NCBI RefSeq assembly: GCF_030020805.1
Contig: NZ_CP125098.1
Coordinates: 5,355,501 to 5,419,500, forward strand
Direction of reading: 5' to 3'
DNA: 64,000 nucleotides
DNA from: Paenibacillus sp. RC67
GTDB taxonomy: Bacteria; Bacillota; Bacilli; Paenibacillales; NBRC-103111
In this document: positions 51,630 through 59,485 of the stretch, piece by piece
Layout: the number at the start of each line of letters is the position of its first letter
Position numbering within the stretch: the first letter of the stretch is position 1
Made by a program: the position numbers and the translations under genes
The notes under the pieces: model-generated
Databases searched by the model: none
Told to the model about the DNA's origin: nothing
What the model saw: the letters and a program-made list of their open reading frames with translations, nothing else

Positions 51630-51660
51630 TTGACATTCCTGCCCGCTAGCTTTATTCATA
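51630..51660. repeat. CHC23: left core only
   Basis: GACATTCCTGCCCGCTAGCTTTATTC; no hairpin is attached. It lies about 45 bases past the stop codon of the small membrane protein gene. Confidence 0.55.
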
Positions 51661-51706
51661 AACCAACATGATATATGAAATCGGACGCAAAAGAGCTTAC
51701 ATATTT

Positions 51707-51895
51707 CTATTGATTCATAATCTCAATAGCAAGAAAAATAACACCATAAATAAGTAAAAATCCGTATAAAAGGTATTTTATTAACTTTGCCATGTCTTCC
51801 GAAATAATTTGCTTTTCGACTAGATAGGTTTTAACCAAGAAAGCAATAATATACAGTACTATTAAAATCATCCAAACTAATTTAGAATTGATCAT
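51707..51895 (-). CDS. Small two-helix membrane protein
   Basis: 62 residues with two hydrophobic helices, LVWMILIVLYIIAFLVKTYL and LIKYLLYGFLLIYGVIFLAI, joined by a charged turn (EKQIISEDMAK). This is a membrane hairpin of unknown function. An AGGGGTGG-like site precedes ATG 51895. It lies between cores CHC23 and CHC24 on the minus strand, again one small gene per interval. Confidence 0.45.
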   Translation of the reverse strand: MINSKLVWMILIVLYIIAFLVKTYLVEKQIISEDMAKLIKYLLYGFLLIYGVIFLAIEIMNQ

Positions 51896-52244
51896 GCATC
51901 CACCCCTGACAATCTAAATATCTCCAGTTCCATTTTGCTTCTGCGTATGGATGGGCTTAAGTTTCCTTGAAGTAACGTACACGTCTAGTTGAATGAAATT
52001 GGATGCCAAGCTAGAAGAGAATCTCCAACTGCTTATATTCTTTTGATGGCATGTTCTCAACTAGTATCTGTTTATTATCACATTTTGAATTATAAACGTT
52101 CAATATGTTTAATTGGTAAATCGGAATAAGGCGCACCTCTAGTGTCTTTTCCCTACAATAATGTGATGCTTTGTACAATCATATAGATTCACTCCCATTT
52201 TTTAAATACCTGTGTTTGAAGCTGTTCTGGGATCAGCATCATTT
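51896..52244. other. Intergenic stretch with one core
   Basis: Apart from CHC24 and the upstream region of the small membrane protein, nothing is recognised. Confidence 0.4.
51965..51995. repeat. CHC24: right core only
   Basis: CTTGAAGTAACGTACACGTC followed by TAGTTGAATG; arms TTGAAGTAAC and TAGTTGAA remain. Confidence 0.55.
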
Positions 52245-52763
52245 TTAAAATTTTTGATGTTTATGATATTCACGATAATTTGTATCTATCCTCCTTTGTT
52301 GAAACAATCCTGCCGTCACTTCAATAAAAGACTTCAGCCAGCAAGTCGATCGACTTGCTGGCTGAAGTCTTACTATTAAGCTATCGTACCCTTTAGCGCA
52401 ATAGTTTCTTGAACTATTAATATTCGCCATTGTATTCAGCAAAGCTCGTTTTTTTATGCGAGAAATATGATACGGTACATAGCAATTCTTTGTATCTGGT
52501 AATACATATTCGATAAAGTTAATTGCTGCATGGACTATATCATCAGTATTAAAAAAGCTTTCATCTAAAAATCCACTTAGCAATGCTGCATCTTTACCCT
52601 TATATTTCAAACAAAGGTACCCGTGACCAGGATCAACATGTACTAAATTAATAATTTCATCTTCATGCTGTTCTTTTTGTTTATCATAAAATCTTACCAC
52701 TGTATCTTGGTCATTTAAGTACAATTCAACATCACACGAGACGCTATTGTATACAAACTTCAT
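52245..52763 (-). CDS. Hypothetical protein whose C-terminus is made of a CHC repeat
   Basis: About 172 residues from ATG 52763 (AAGGAAG upstream). Residues 1-110 look like an ordinary globular protein (KFVYNSVSCDVELYLNDQDT, PGHGYLCLKYKGKDAALLSG, HAAINFIEYVLPDTKNCYVP). After about residue 120 the frame runs through the right core, the 44-base palindrome and the left core of CHC25, giving VRLQPASRSTCWLKSF and a low-complexity tail. The natural stop was probably lost when the repeat arrived. Unrecognised family. Confidence 0.45.
   Translation of the reverse strand: MKFVYNSVSCDVELYLNDQDTVVRFYDKQKEQHEDEIINLVHVDPGHGYLCLKYKGKDAALLSGFLDESFFNTDDIVHAAINFIEYVLPDTKNCYVPYHISRIKKRALLNTMANINSSRNYCAKGYDSLIVRLQPASRSTCWLKSFIEVTAGLFQQRRIDTNYREYHKHQKF
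52299..52400. repeat. CHC25: full unit with a perfect 44-base palindrome
   Basis: Left core 52299-52330 (AATCCTGCCGTCACTTCAAT). Palindrome 52328-52371: 22 bases (AAGACTTCAGCC, then AGCAAGTCGA) matched exactly by their complement. Right core 52371-52400 (AGCTATCGTACCCTTTAGCG). It lies inside the 3' end of an open frame. Confidence 0.8.
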
Positions 52764-52802
52764 TCGCTCTTCCTTAATAAAAAGCACTTCAACTAACTGG
52801 GA

Positions 52803-52832
52803 TGATTAGGCTATCGTACCCGTTAGTACAAT
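52803..52832. repeat. CHC26: right core only
   Basis: TTAGGCTATCGTACCCGTTA followed by GTACAATGA. It sits between two divergent frames, 20 bases before the start of the truncated GH127 gene. Confidence 0.65.
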
Positions 52833-52850
52833 GATTACTATTAAGTTCAG

Positions 52851-53534
52851 TTGAACATTTTACAGCTTTATATTGGAATGCTGATCAAGGACTTCATCAT
52901 TCCCGAGCGAATGTCGATTCAGAATTGGTTAGATCAGTTCGATCAACATTTTATCCGGAAGTCGGATGAATTTGCATTTGTCCTCCGCAACACGGATGAG
53001 GATGGCAGATTAGTCTTCACGCCACATTACAAGCAGCATCGTAAGCGTTACGGCATTTATTGGAGAGTTATTGAGCAAGACTCCTCTGAATTTCATCATT
53101 ATATGGAAAAGTGCCAACGTGAACAAGCCCTAAGGGATGCTACCATTGACAGTGTGCAAGTTGGCAACGATCAATATGAATTGCAGCATCAAGTCAAAGG
53201 TGAGCGTACGCATGCAGTCACTTGGGAAGGATTGAACGGTAGAAGAGCTGAACCCGATGGATGGTTTAGCTATGATTTAAAAGTTCAGCCTGACGAGGTT
53301 AATGGTCTGGCTATCACCTTCGGACGTCGGGCAAGTGGAAGGTTGGAAATTTGGGTCAATGACCAGATCTTGTCGGAGGAGGAATTTGTGAATGTCTACA
53401 GTCGTTCATTTTACGAAAAGACATATCCCTTGTCAACGGAAATGATTGCTGGCCAAACATCAATTACGGTCAAATTTGTACCAATCGGGGGTTGTAAAGG
53501 TATCTATGGCATTCTACGAACTTTAAAGCTATAA
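52851..53534 (+). pseudogene. GH127 beta-L-arabinofuranosidase, C-terminal fragment
   Basis: About 225 residues corresponding to the last third of GH127 (DUF1680) enzymes: EFAFVLRNTDEDGRLVFTPH, YKQHRKRYGIYWRVIEQDSS, RDATIDSVQVGNDQYELQHQ, AVTWEGLNGRRAEPDGWFSY, and a C-terminal beta-sandwich ending GGCKGIYGILRTLKL. The catalytic barrel with its Cys/Glu residues is missing. The break lies 20-60 bases from core CHC26. The intact enzyme would release L-arabinose from arabinan side chains of pectin. Confidence 0.7.
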
Positions 53535-53803
53535 ACGAAATCAACTTCACAATAAATGCCGGCTTCCAAACCAAAGTTATCTCTTTATTGATTTCCCCAT
53601 ATTTCAAACTAATGGGTAGGGCAGCATGATGTTGAATTACTAGCATCACTGCCTATTCTCGTATTCGCCATAAATGGTAACTGAAACTCAAGCAGGTGTT
53701 CTTCCACTGAAAAACGATAATTGTTTGCACAAAAAAACATACATCACTGCTTCATTTTGAATCGCATATGATAATTTTGTCCTTTCGGATCTATGTGCCC
53801 TCT
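53535..53803. other. Intergenic stretch, nothing recognised
   Basis: No gene, terminator or core seen. It marks the end of the second accessory array. Confidence 0.35.
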
Positions 53804-54187
53804 TTAATTAAGCCACATTCCCTCTGATTCCTCAAGCTTCCATTCCAACTGTTTCATATATTCTAGAATGTCTAGTTGAGTTTGCATTGTCACGAAACCG
53901 TGTACACCTTCATTTTCTATCTTCATCACTTTTTCAAAGTAACCACTTTTCTTACTAATTTCTTTACACCGAGTATTTTTAAACGTTGAGAGTGTACTTA
54001 AAAACTTCTCCCAATTTTCCAATCTATTATGCAATAGCAAGAGTTTATAATAGTGGTCGCAGTTGCTTGTGAAGGGATAGTCAAAGTATTTTTTATTGTA
54101 TTCGATGGTTTTTTTCAATGAGTTTACATTTTTCTCTACTAGTTGGATAAGCTCGTCCAATTCATAACCTGCTCTCAAATGTATTAG
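53804..54187 (-). pseudogene. Hypothetical gene, probably 5' truncated
   Basis: About 125 helical residues (LRAGYELDELIQLVEKNVNS, NCDHYYKLLLLHNRLENWEK, GFVTMQTQLDILEYMKQLEW, EESEGMWLN). The frame has no proper start: upstream it runs into the sigK terminator hairpin (54188-54209), and no ribosome binding site precedes any internal codon. It is probably the 3' part of a gene whose start was lost. Unrecognised. Confidence 0.35.
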
Positions 54188-54209
54188 AGGCCTGCCGTTT
54201 AGGCAGGCC
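54188..54209 (-). terminator. sigK terminator
   Basis: GGCCTGCC-gtttag-GGCAGGCC with a weak T tract on the minus strand, 14 bases after the sigK stop codon. Confidence 0.65.
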
Positions 54210-54222
54210 AATCTTATTGTGC

Positions 54223-54924
54223 TTACCTTTTTGCCTTATAGAACTCATGATATAGCTTCATAAGCGCCCTTTTTTCAATCCGCGACACATAACTACGTGA
54301 AATCCCCAATTCCTTGGCAATCTCCCGCTGCGTCCGTTCTTCCCCGCCATGCTCGAGCCCGAAGCGGCCCACTACCACTTCTTTCTCTCTATCGTCGAGA
54401 ATATCTAAATTTTTGTAAATTTTCGATTTCTCAATCTTCAATTGTACTTTATCTACGACATCATCGGCTTCCGTACCGAGAATATCGATCAGGGTAATCT
54501 CATTTCCCTCCTTGTCCGTACCGATTGGATCATGAAGGGAAACGTCCTTGCGTGTTTTCTTTAAGGATCGCAAATGCATAAGGATTTCATTCTCGATACA
54601 TCTGGCTGCAAAGGTCGCTAATTTCGTGCCTTTATCCGGTGAAAACGATTCGATGGCCTTAATCAAACCGATGGTTCCGATGGAGATGAGGTCTTCTAGA
54701 TCTTCACCGGTATTGTCGAATTTTTTGACGATATGAGCCACCAATCTCAAGTTATGTTCGATAAGCAGATTTCTCGAATGCTGATTTCCTTCAGCCATTA
54801 ACCGGAGGTGCTTATCCTCTTCCATTTCTGACAGCGGTTGGGGAAAAGCATTATTTTTAACGTATGAAACCAGCAGCATCAATTCTTTAATAAATAAAGC
54901 AATTGCTGAGAAAAATCCAGGCAC
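54223..54924 (-). CDS. sigK: RNA polymerase sporulation sigma factor SigK (pro-form)
   Basis: 233 residues. A hydrophobic pro-peptide (GFFSAIALFIKELMLLVSYV) precedes KNNAFPQPLS, where pro-sigma-K is cut by SpoIVFB. Region 2: HNLRLVAHIVKKF, DLISIGTIGLIKAIESFSPD, KGTKLATFAARCIENEILMH. Region 4: LDDREKEVVVGRFGL and TQREIAKELGISRSYVSRIE. It drives late mother-cell genes (coat, germination) during sporulation. The start is GTG 54924, behind AGGAGGTGG, not the upstream ATG. The gene is continuous, so no skin-type element interrupts it. Confidence 0.93.
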   Translation of the reverse strand: MPGFFSAIALFIKELMLLVSYVKNNAFPQPLSEMEEDKHLRLMAEGNQHSRNLLIEHNLRLVAHIVKKFDNTGEDLEDLISIGTIGLIKAIESFSPDKGTKLATFAARCIENEILMHLRSLKKTRKDVSLHDPIGTDKEGNEITLIDILGTEADDVVDKVQLKIEKSKIYKNLDILDDREKEVVVGRFGLEHGGEERTQREIAKELGISRSYVSRIEKRALMKLYHEFYKAKR

Positions 54925-55364
54925 GTTGAGCCACCTCCTACAAGTTTTGCGGAGCAAAACTGCTTCGGAAGCCTCCGCTTAGAGATTAGTAACATTTTAT
55001 GTGGGCAAAGGCCTATAAGTGCCTGTACTCCATAAATTTGATGAGGTTTAGAGCTCTGCAATCAGGCAGCAGCCAGATATGTATCAAATTGTAAAAAGTT
55101 GTTGTTCACACGTGACAAAACAAGTAAAAAAAATAGGTTGGGCACTTCCGCCTCTTCCTTCATGGAAAAGGCATAGTGTCCAACCTATGAAAAAACATTA
55201 GTCTCCCGACGTGAATCAAGAAGCTTTGGTGAAAGTAAAACCAGACTATCTGGTCACGGGGATAACAGAGTTGTATTTTCTGTTCTATCATTTCAGTTCC
55301 GGCTCTTTGATACCATTCACACGCTCTAGTTGAGCTAGAAGCCTAGAATCCAAGACAATATCAA
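54925..55364. other. Intergenic region between sigK and the GH105 gene
   Basis: It includes the sigK upstream region and a hairpin, ATAGGTTGGGCACT...AGTGTCCAACCTAT (about 55132-55187), that could terminate the pectin operon. No gene seen. Confidence 0.5.
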
Positions 55365-57554
55365 TTAACCTGCAACAACAGCTGATTTGCCTTGAGCGAG
55401 ATGTCGCTCAAGTTGAAGCACCTCGATGCCAGCAAGCAGCACGATGCCGATTCCATGCGTATCGTTAAGCAGCCAGGACAGATCATCCTTGTAGTAGCCA
55501 ACACTGTAGGAGTAACCTGATCCACGGCACACGCCGTAGACATTACCGAATTTATCGATCGAGATACGGGCCATACCGTTCCAGCCTTTATGAATCGCAG
55601 CGATATACTTTTCTGTATCTGTTATCCAGCCATACCTTACGCCGCGTGCAAAAGCATACAGGAACATCGATGTGCATGAGGTTTCCTCATACGATACAGG
55701 CTCTGTTAACACTTGATGCCACAGGCCGTTCTCTCCTTGCAGTCGCAGGTAGCCTTCACTCAGTTCATTGAAAAACTGCAGCAGCTCGTCACGCTTCATA
55801 TGTTTTTCCGGCAGCACGGCCAGCAATTCGGATAAGGAGAAAATCACCCAGCCATTGCCGCGGCCCCAAGCGATCTTGGTTGACTTGTCGATACCGAAGT
55901 CATAGACATGAGACATGATTTGCAGCTCAGGAATGTACAATTGTTTCTTGAACTGGATGAATTGGTTCGCCGCATCCTCAAGATAGCTGATTTCACCGGT
56001 CCGCTGATAGCAGCGGCACAAGTACGGCACACTCATGTACAAGTCGTCGCACCACAGGGTCGCATTCGGGAAATCGACATGCTTCGGCTTACGGTATAAG
56101 GAACCATCAGGCAAGCGATCCTGCTTGTTGCTGATGTAGTCTGCGATAACATCGGCGATACGCTCAGCGCCTTGAAGCGGCTGATTCTGCAGCGCAAGCA
56201 GCATCGTTGCACCGAACGATCCGCAATCATCCAAGCTATCCAATGTAGCCAGCGTGTTGAGTACACCGGAAGCGCCATACTGTTCTTTATCCCAATTGGC
56301 ATAGGTGTAGAGACGTGTGCATGTTTCAATATGATTGTATACATACTGCAGCAAATCGTCGCGGCCGAGCAGCTTACCGGTCTGGAGCATGCCATACAAT
56401 GTCACGCCAAGCGGATAGTTCCACTTACCGAACAAAGCATTCTCCGTGAACGGGCGTACCCACGTTTTCGGCTGATCGAGCCTCCAGAACGTTCCGCCCT
56501 CCTGCGTCTCCACCAAAGCATGCAGCGAATCTTCAACATCAGGAATAGCTTCTTCTGCAGCGAACGGCCCCAAATACAGCCATTCGTCTTTCGCCCCATG
56601 TACAGGATAAGGCTCCACGAGCTGAACACCTGTCGGCAGCTGGTCCAGACGAAAACCTGCACTCCCGTTCGTGCCGAAGCTTTGAATGACGAGATTATGC
56701 TCACCATACGCTAATGACAATGCAACACGAAATGCACCTGCCTTATCGATGGTTGCTTGCTGCTCTCCATCCATATATACCGCAATATTCCCTTCCGCAG
56801 TGCCCGTAAGCTCAATGTTGCGAAGCTCCTGCGCGAATGAACGCAGCTTTGTCCAAGCCAATGCATACTTGCCGTTCAGTTCGCCGAATATACGTGCTGT
56901 CGGGTTCTTAGCTTGTTCCCCTTCGCTCCACTCCAGCTTTGGATACCAAGAGATGCCATGATCCGCTTCCGTGCTGCCCTCGCCTGGAAGCTCGCTCCAT
57001 ACATGATCCTGCGGGGCGGAGTAAATCCACCCTTCGTGGCCAAGTCGCTCAGGCGATGGTGCGAGGAAATGAACCGGATTGCTCTTATAGGAGCCCGGTC
57101 CAAGAGAGCCTCCGCAGCCCGCTTCCGTCTTGGTAAACTGGAATACCAAGTGATTCCAGCCTTTTTGCATCTGAATGGTAACGACCGTTCTGCGCTTAGG
57201 ATTCAGTTCATCAGCGATGTTCGCTTTATAAATGGGTTGCCCGTTTGCGTACAAAATGAGCGGGCCGTAACAATGCAATATGAAATTAAGCGGCGTTTCC
57301 ACATCACTCCAATGTTTGCACCACGCATAAACGATTTGCCCGTTTTGAAGCTCAGGGAAACGCTCAGTTAAATAAAAATCGTAGCTATAGTCGTGCTTCT
57401 TCAAAATCCCGCCAGCACTAAAAGCCCGGTACGCCATCGGATGGGGCGGATTGTTTCCTACATACCTGTCCGCTACGGTCGCTAAAATTTCGCTCACGCG
57501 GTCTCCGCATTTGGCAAAGATGCTTTCGTTGATGTCGATGTAACGCTCAGTCAT
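55365..57554 (-). CDS. GH105 unsaturated rhamnogalacturonyl hydrolase with N-terminal extension
   Basis: 729 residues. The C-terminal 370 residues are an (alpha/alpha)6 barrel of the YteR/YesR type: YANWDKEQYGASGVLNTLAT, LDDCGSFGATML, DGSLYRKPKHVDF, LWCDDLYMSVPYLCRCYQRT (catalytic Asp region), IAWGRGNGWVIFSLSELLAV, YEETSCTSMFLYAFARGV. The N-terminal 350 residues are beta-rich (LILYANGQPIYKANIADELN, NIAVYMDGEQQATI), a carbohydrate-binding-like extension absent from 370-residue YteR. It hydrolyses unsaturated galacturonyl-rhamnose in the cytosol. GGGGAGG precedes the ATG. Last gene of the pectin cluster. Confidence 0.85.
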   Translation of the reverse strand: MTERYIDINESIFAKCGDRVSEILATVADRYVGNNPPHPMAYRAFSAGGILKKHDYSYDFYLTERFPELQNGQIVYAWCKHWSDVETPLNFILHCYGPLILYANGQPIYKANIADELNPKRRTVVTIQMQKGWNHLVFQFTKTEAGCGGSLGPGSYKSNPVHFLAPSPERLGHEGWIYSAPQDHVWSELPGEGSTEADHGISWYPKLEWSEGEQAKNPTARIFGELNGKYALAWTKLRSFAQELRNIELTGTAEGNIAVYMDGEQQATIDKAGAFRVALSLAYGEHNLVIQSFGTNGSAGFRLDQLPTGVQLVEPYPVHGAKDEWLYLGPFAAEEAIPDVEDSLHALVETQEGGTFWRLDQPKTWVRPFTENALFGKWNYPLGVTLYGMLQTGKLLGRDDLLQYVYNHIETCTRLYTYANWDKEQYGASGVLNTLATLDSLDDCGSFGATMLLALQNQPLQGAERIADVIADYISNKQDRLPDGSLYRKPKHVDFPNATLWCDDLYMSVPYLCRCYQRTGEISYLEDAANQFIQFKKQLYIPELQIMSHVYDFGIDKSTKIAWGRGNGWVIFSLSELLAVLPEKHMKRDELLQFFNELSEGYLRLQGENGLWHQVLTEPVSYEETSCTSMFLYAFARGVRYGWITDTEKYIAAIHKGWNGMARISIDKFGNVYGVCRGSGYSYSVGYYKDDLSWLLNDTHGIGIVLLAGIEVLQLERHLAQGKSAVVAG

Positions 57555-57753
57555 GGTTTCTTCCTCCCCAGTGTAATTATCCGTATTTTTATAAAAGTAA
57601 AGAGGCGGAGTCTCTCCGCCCCCTTACTTTTCTCTCTACTTTTTCCTTAGTATCCAAAAGGATAGTGGAGGAAAAAAGATGTGTCGTAGGAGTGAAACGT
57701 TCGCCTCAACAGCGACCACAGACACATTTCTTTTCCGCAGCAGCTACTTTATA

Positions 57754-59313
57754 TTATTTTGCTGCCGCGCCGCCGCTACGTTTTTGATACGCATCCGTCA
57801 TTTCTTGGCTCATTTTGGTCAAATCTGCATCCGTTTTGGCTTTGGCAACGAAATCGTCCCATGCGGTAATCGGCTCGCGACCCAGGATGATCTTTGTTTT
57901 CAAGTCTTGTACTTTTTTCTCGAACTCAGGCAGCAGCTTTTGCGCCGTCGGCGAGTACAGACCGATACTGATGTCGGCTACGCTAGTTTTTGCGCGCTCG
58001 TCTTGAATTTTCATGAACAGATCGTTCGCTTCTTTCGGGAAGTATACCTTTGTGGAGCTTGCATAAGGATCTGCTACATAAACGATTTGGTTAAAGTCTG
58101 GACCGTTATCTTTGGCCAATTGCTCAGTGTTGATAATTTTTTGTCCGTCTTTGACCGTGTGATCCACACCTTCGATACCGTATTGCTGAATAGCGAATAC
58201 GTCGTCGTTCATCCAAGTATCTACCATTTTCAAGATCCGTTTCATTTTTGCTTCAGGCACGGATTTTGGAATGGAAATCATACCAGAGAAGCCAGGGCCT
58301 TTAGGATTGTATCCATTCATATTGGTCAACGGATAGAAATCGGTCGGCTTCATGTCCGGATTAATTTTCTTCATTTGCTCGTAGTGATCGTTCATCGTAC
58401 CTGCTTTATCCATGATAATACCCGCTTTACCGCCGTTGAACAGATCGGATGCCTGAGACAGCTTCAAGGATGCAAAGTCTTCCGGAAGCAGTTTATCCTT
58501 GTACATTTTAGCCAAATATTCGATGGACTTGCGAGTTTCCGGCAGCAGCGCGGTATTCACGATTTTGCCGTCAACCAGCTTCCACTTGTCGTTTTTCACG
58601 TTCGCGCCGGTGAAACTATTCTCGATCATAGCCAGTGTTCCCATATCTGCCGGAGGCGTCATATAGGCAGCCATTGGAGTGGTATCGTTCTTACCGTTTT
58701 TATCCGGATCTTTCTCCGCAAAGGCTTTCATGACATCGTACAGTTCGTCCGTTGTCGTTGGAACCTTCAAGCCCAGGTTGTCGAGCCAGTCCTTACGAAT
58801 AATGAAGAAAGAATCGGCTTCAGCCGGACGCGGACGCGGAATACCGTAGTTTTTACCATCCTGCATTTTAGTCAGTTCCCAAGCGGTTTGAGATATTTTG
58901 GTATTTAAGTTCGGATAATCTTTAATGTATGGGGTCAAATCCCAGAAAGCACCTTGGGTTACCGCATTACGGAAAACCGAGGTAAACGGATCGTTAATGG
59001 TGACCAAATCCGGAATATCACCGGATGCCAGTGTCACGTTCAGCTTATCCGTATAATTGTTACCGGACACCCATTGAATTTTCATTTTGGAGTTCGTTGC
59101 TTTCTCAATGGCCTGCTTAATCTTGTTATCATCTGCTGCCGGAGACGGCGTAAGCAAAATCGTCATGACGCTTACTTCAAGCGGCCCTTCATTTCCACCC
59201 GCGGCACTACTTCCCGCATCGTTCTTGTTACCGCATGCCGCAACGACACTAGAAAGCGCCAACATTAGTACCATCGAGCCTAAGACGGTTTTTTTGCTTT
59301 TTCTTACTTTCAT
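57754..59313 (-). CDS. Oligosaccharide-binding lipoprotein (LplA/YtcQ type)
   Basis: 519 residues. Signal peptide KKTVLGSMVLMLALSSVVAAC with a lipobox cysteine. The body is of the large LplA/YtcQ class: LEVSVMTILLTPSPAADDNK, GDIPDLVTINDPF, GIPRPRPAEADSFFIIRKDW, LDNLGLKVPTTTDELYDVMK, GPGFSGMISIPKSVPEAKMK, and the C-terminal RKEPITAWDDFVAKAKTDAD-type ending. It captures rhamnogalacturonan oligosaccharides for the two permeases upstream. The start is ATG 59313 behind GGGAGG; the earlier in-frame ATG lacks a site. It lies between the regulator and GH105 genes. Confidence 0.88.
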   Translation of the reverse strand: MKVRKSKKTVLGSMVLMLALSSVVAACGNKNDAGSSAAGGNEGPLEVSVMTILLTPSPAADDNKIKQAIEKATNSKMKIQWVSGNNYTDKLNVTLASGDIPDLVTINDPFTSVFRNAVTQGAFWDLTPYIKDYPNLNTKISQTAWELTKMQDGKNYGIPRPRPAEADSFFIIRKDWLDNLGLKVPTTTDELYDVMKAFAEKDPDKNGKNDTTPMAAYMTPPADMGTLAMIENSFTGANVKNDKWKLVDGKIVNTALLPETRKSIEYLAKMYKDKLLPEDFASLKLSQASDLFNGGKAGIIMDKAGTMNDHYEQMKKINPDMKPTDFYPLTNMNGYNPKGPGFSGMISIPKSVPEAKMKRILKMVDTWMNDDVFAIQQYGIEGVDHTVKDGQKIINTEQLAKDNGPDFNQIVYVADPYASSTKVYFPKEANDLFMKIQDERAKTSVADISIGLYSPTAQKLLPEFEKKVQDLKTKIILGREPITAWDDFVAKAKTDADLTKMSQEMTDAYQKRSGGAAAK

Positions 59314-59485
59314 TTTGTGATCCTCCCTTGTTATGAACTTCTGAGTATCGAACGCTCCAACTGAGCACAAGGTAGACATTAGTACATTCGACTTTGATCG
59401 ACAATCGTACTTTTTTGTACAGCCATTTCGGCGTGTTTTGGACTATATTGCAGCTTGCACATCGATGCACAAGGGCCGCAAACCC

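Noticed and set aside
595..52832. CHC units as classical integron attC sites
   Set aside because: The cores do not satisfy the RYYYAAC/GTTRRRY pairing, spacing differs, gene orientation is not uniform (several plus-strand genes), and no integron integrase is present. I keep only the analogy.
54925..55364. Site of a skin-like prophage in sigK
   Set aside because: The sigK gene is continuous from pro-peptide to region 4, so there is no interruption to explain.
57679..58908. 409-residue plus-strand open frame opposite the large solute-binding gene
   Set aside because: It is Cys/His/Arg-rich, lies antisense to a clear lipoprotein gene, and has no ribosome binding site.
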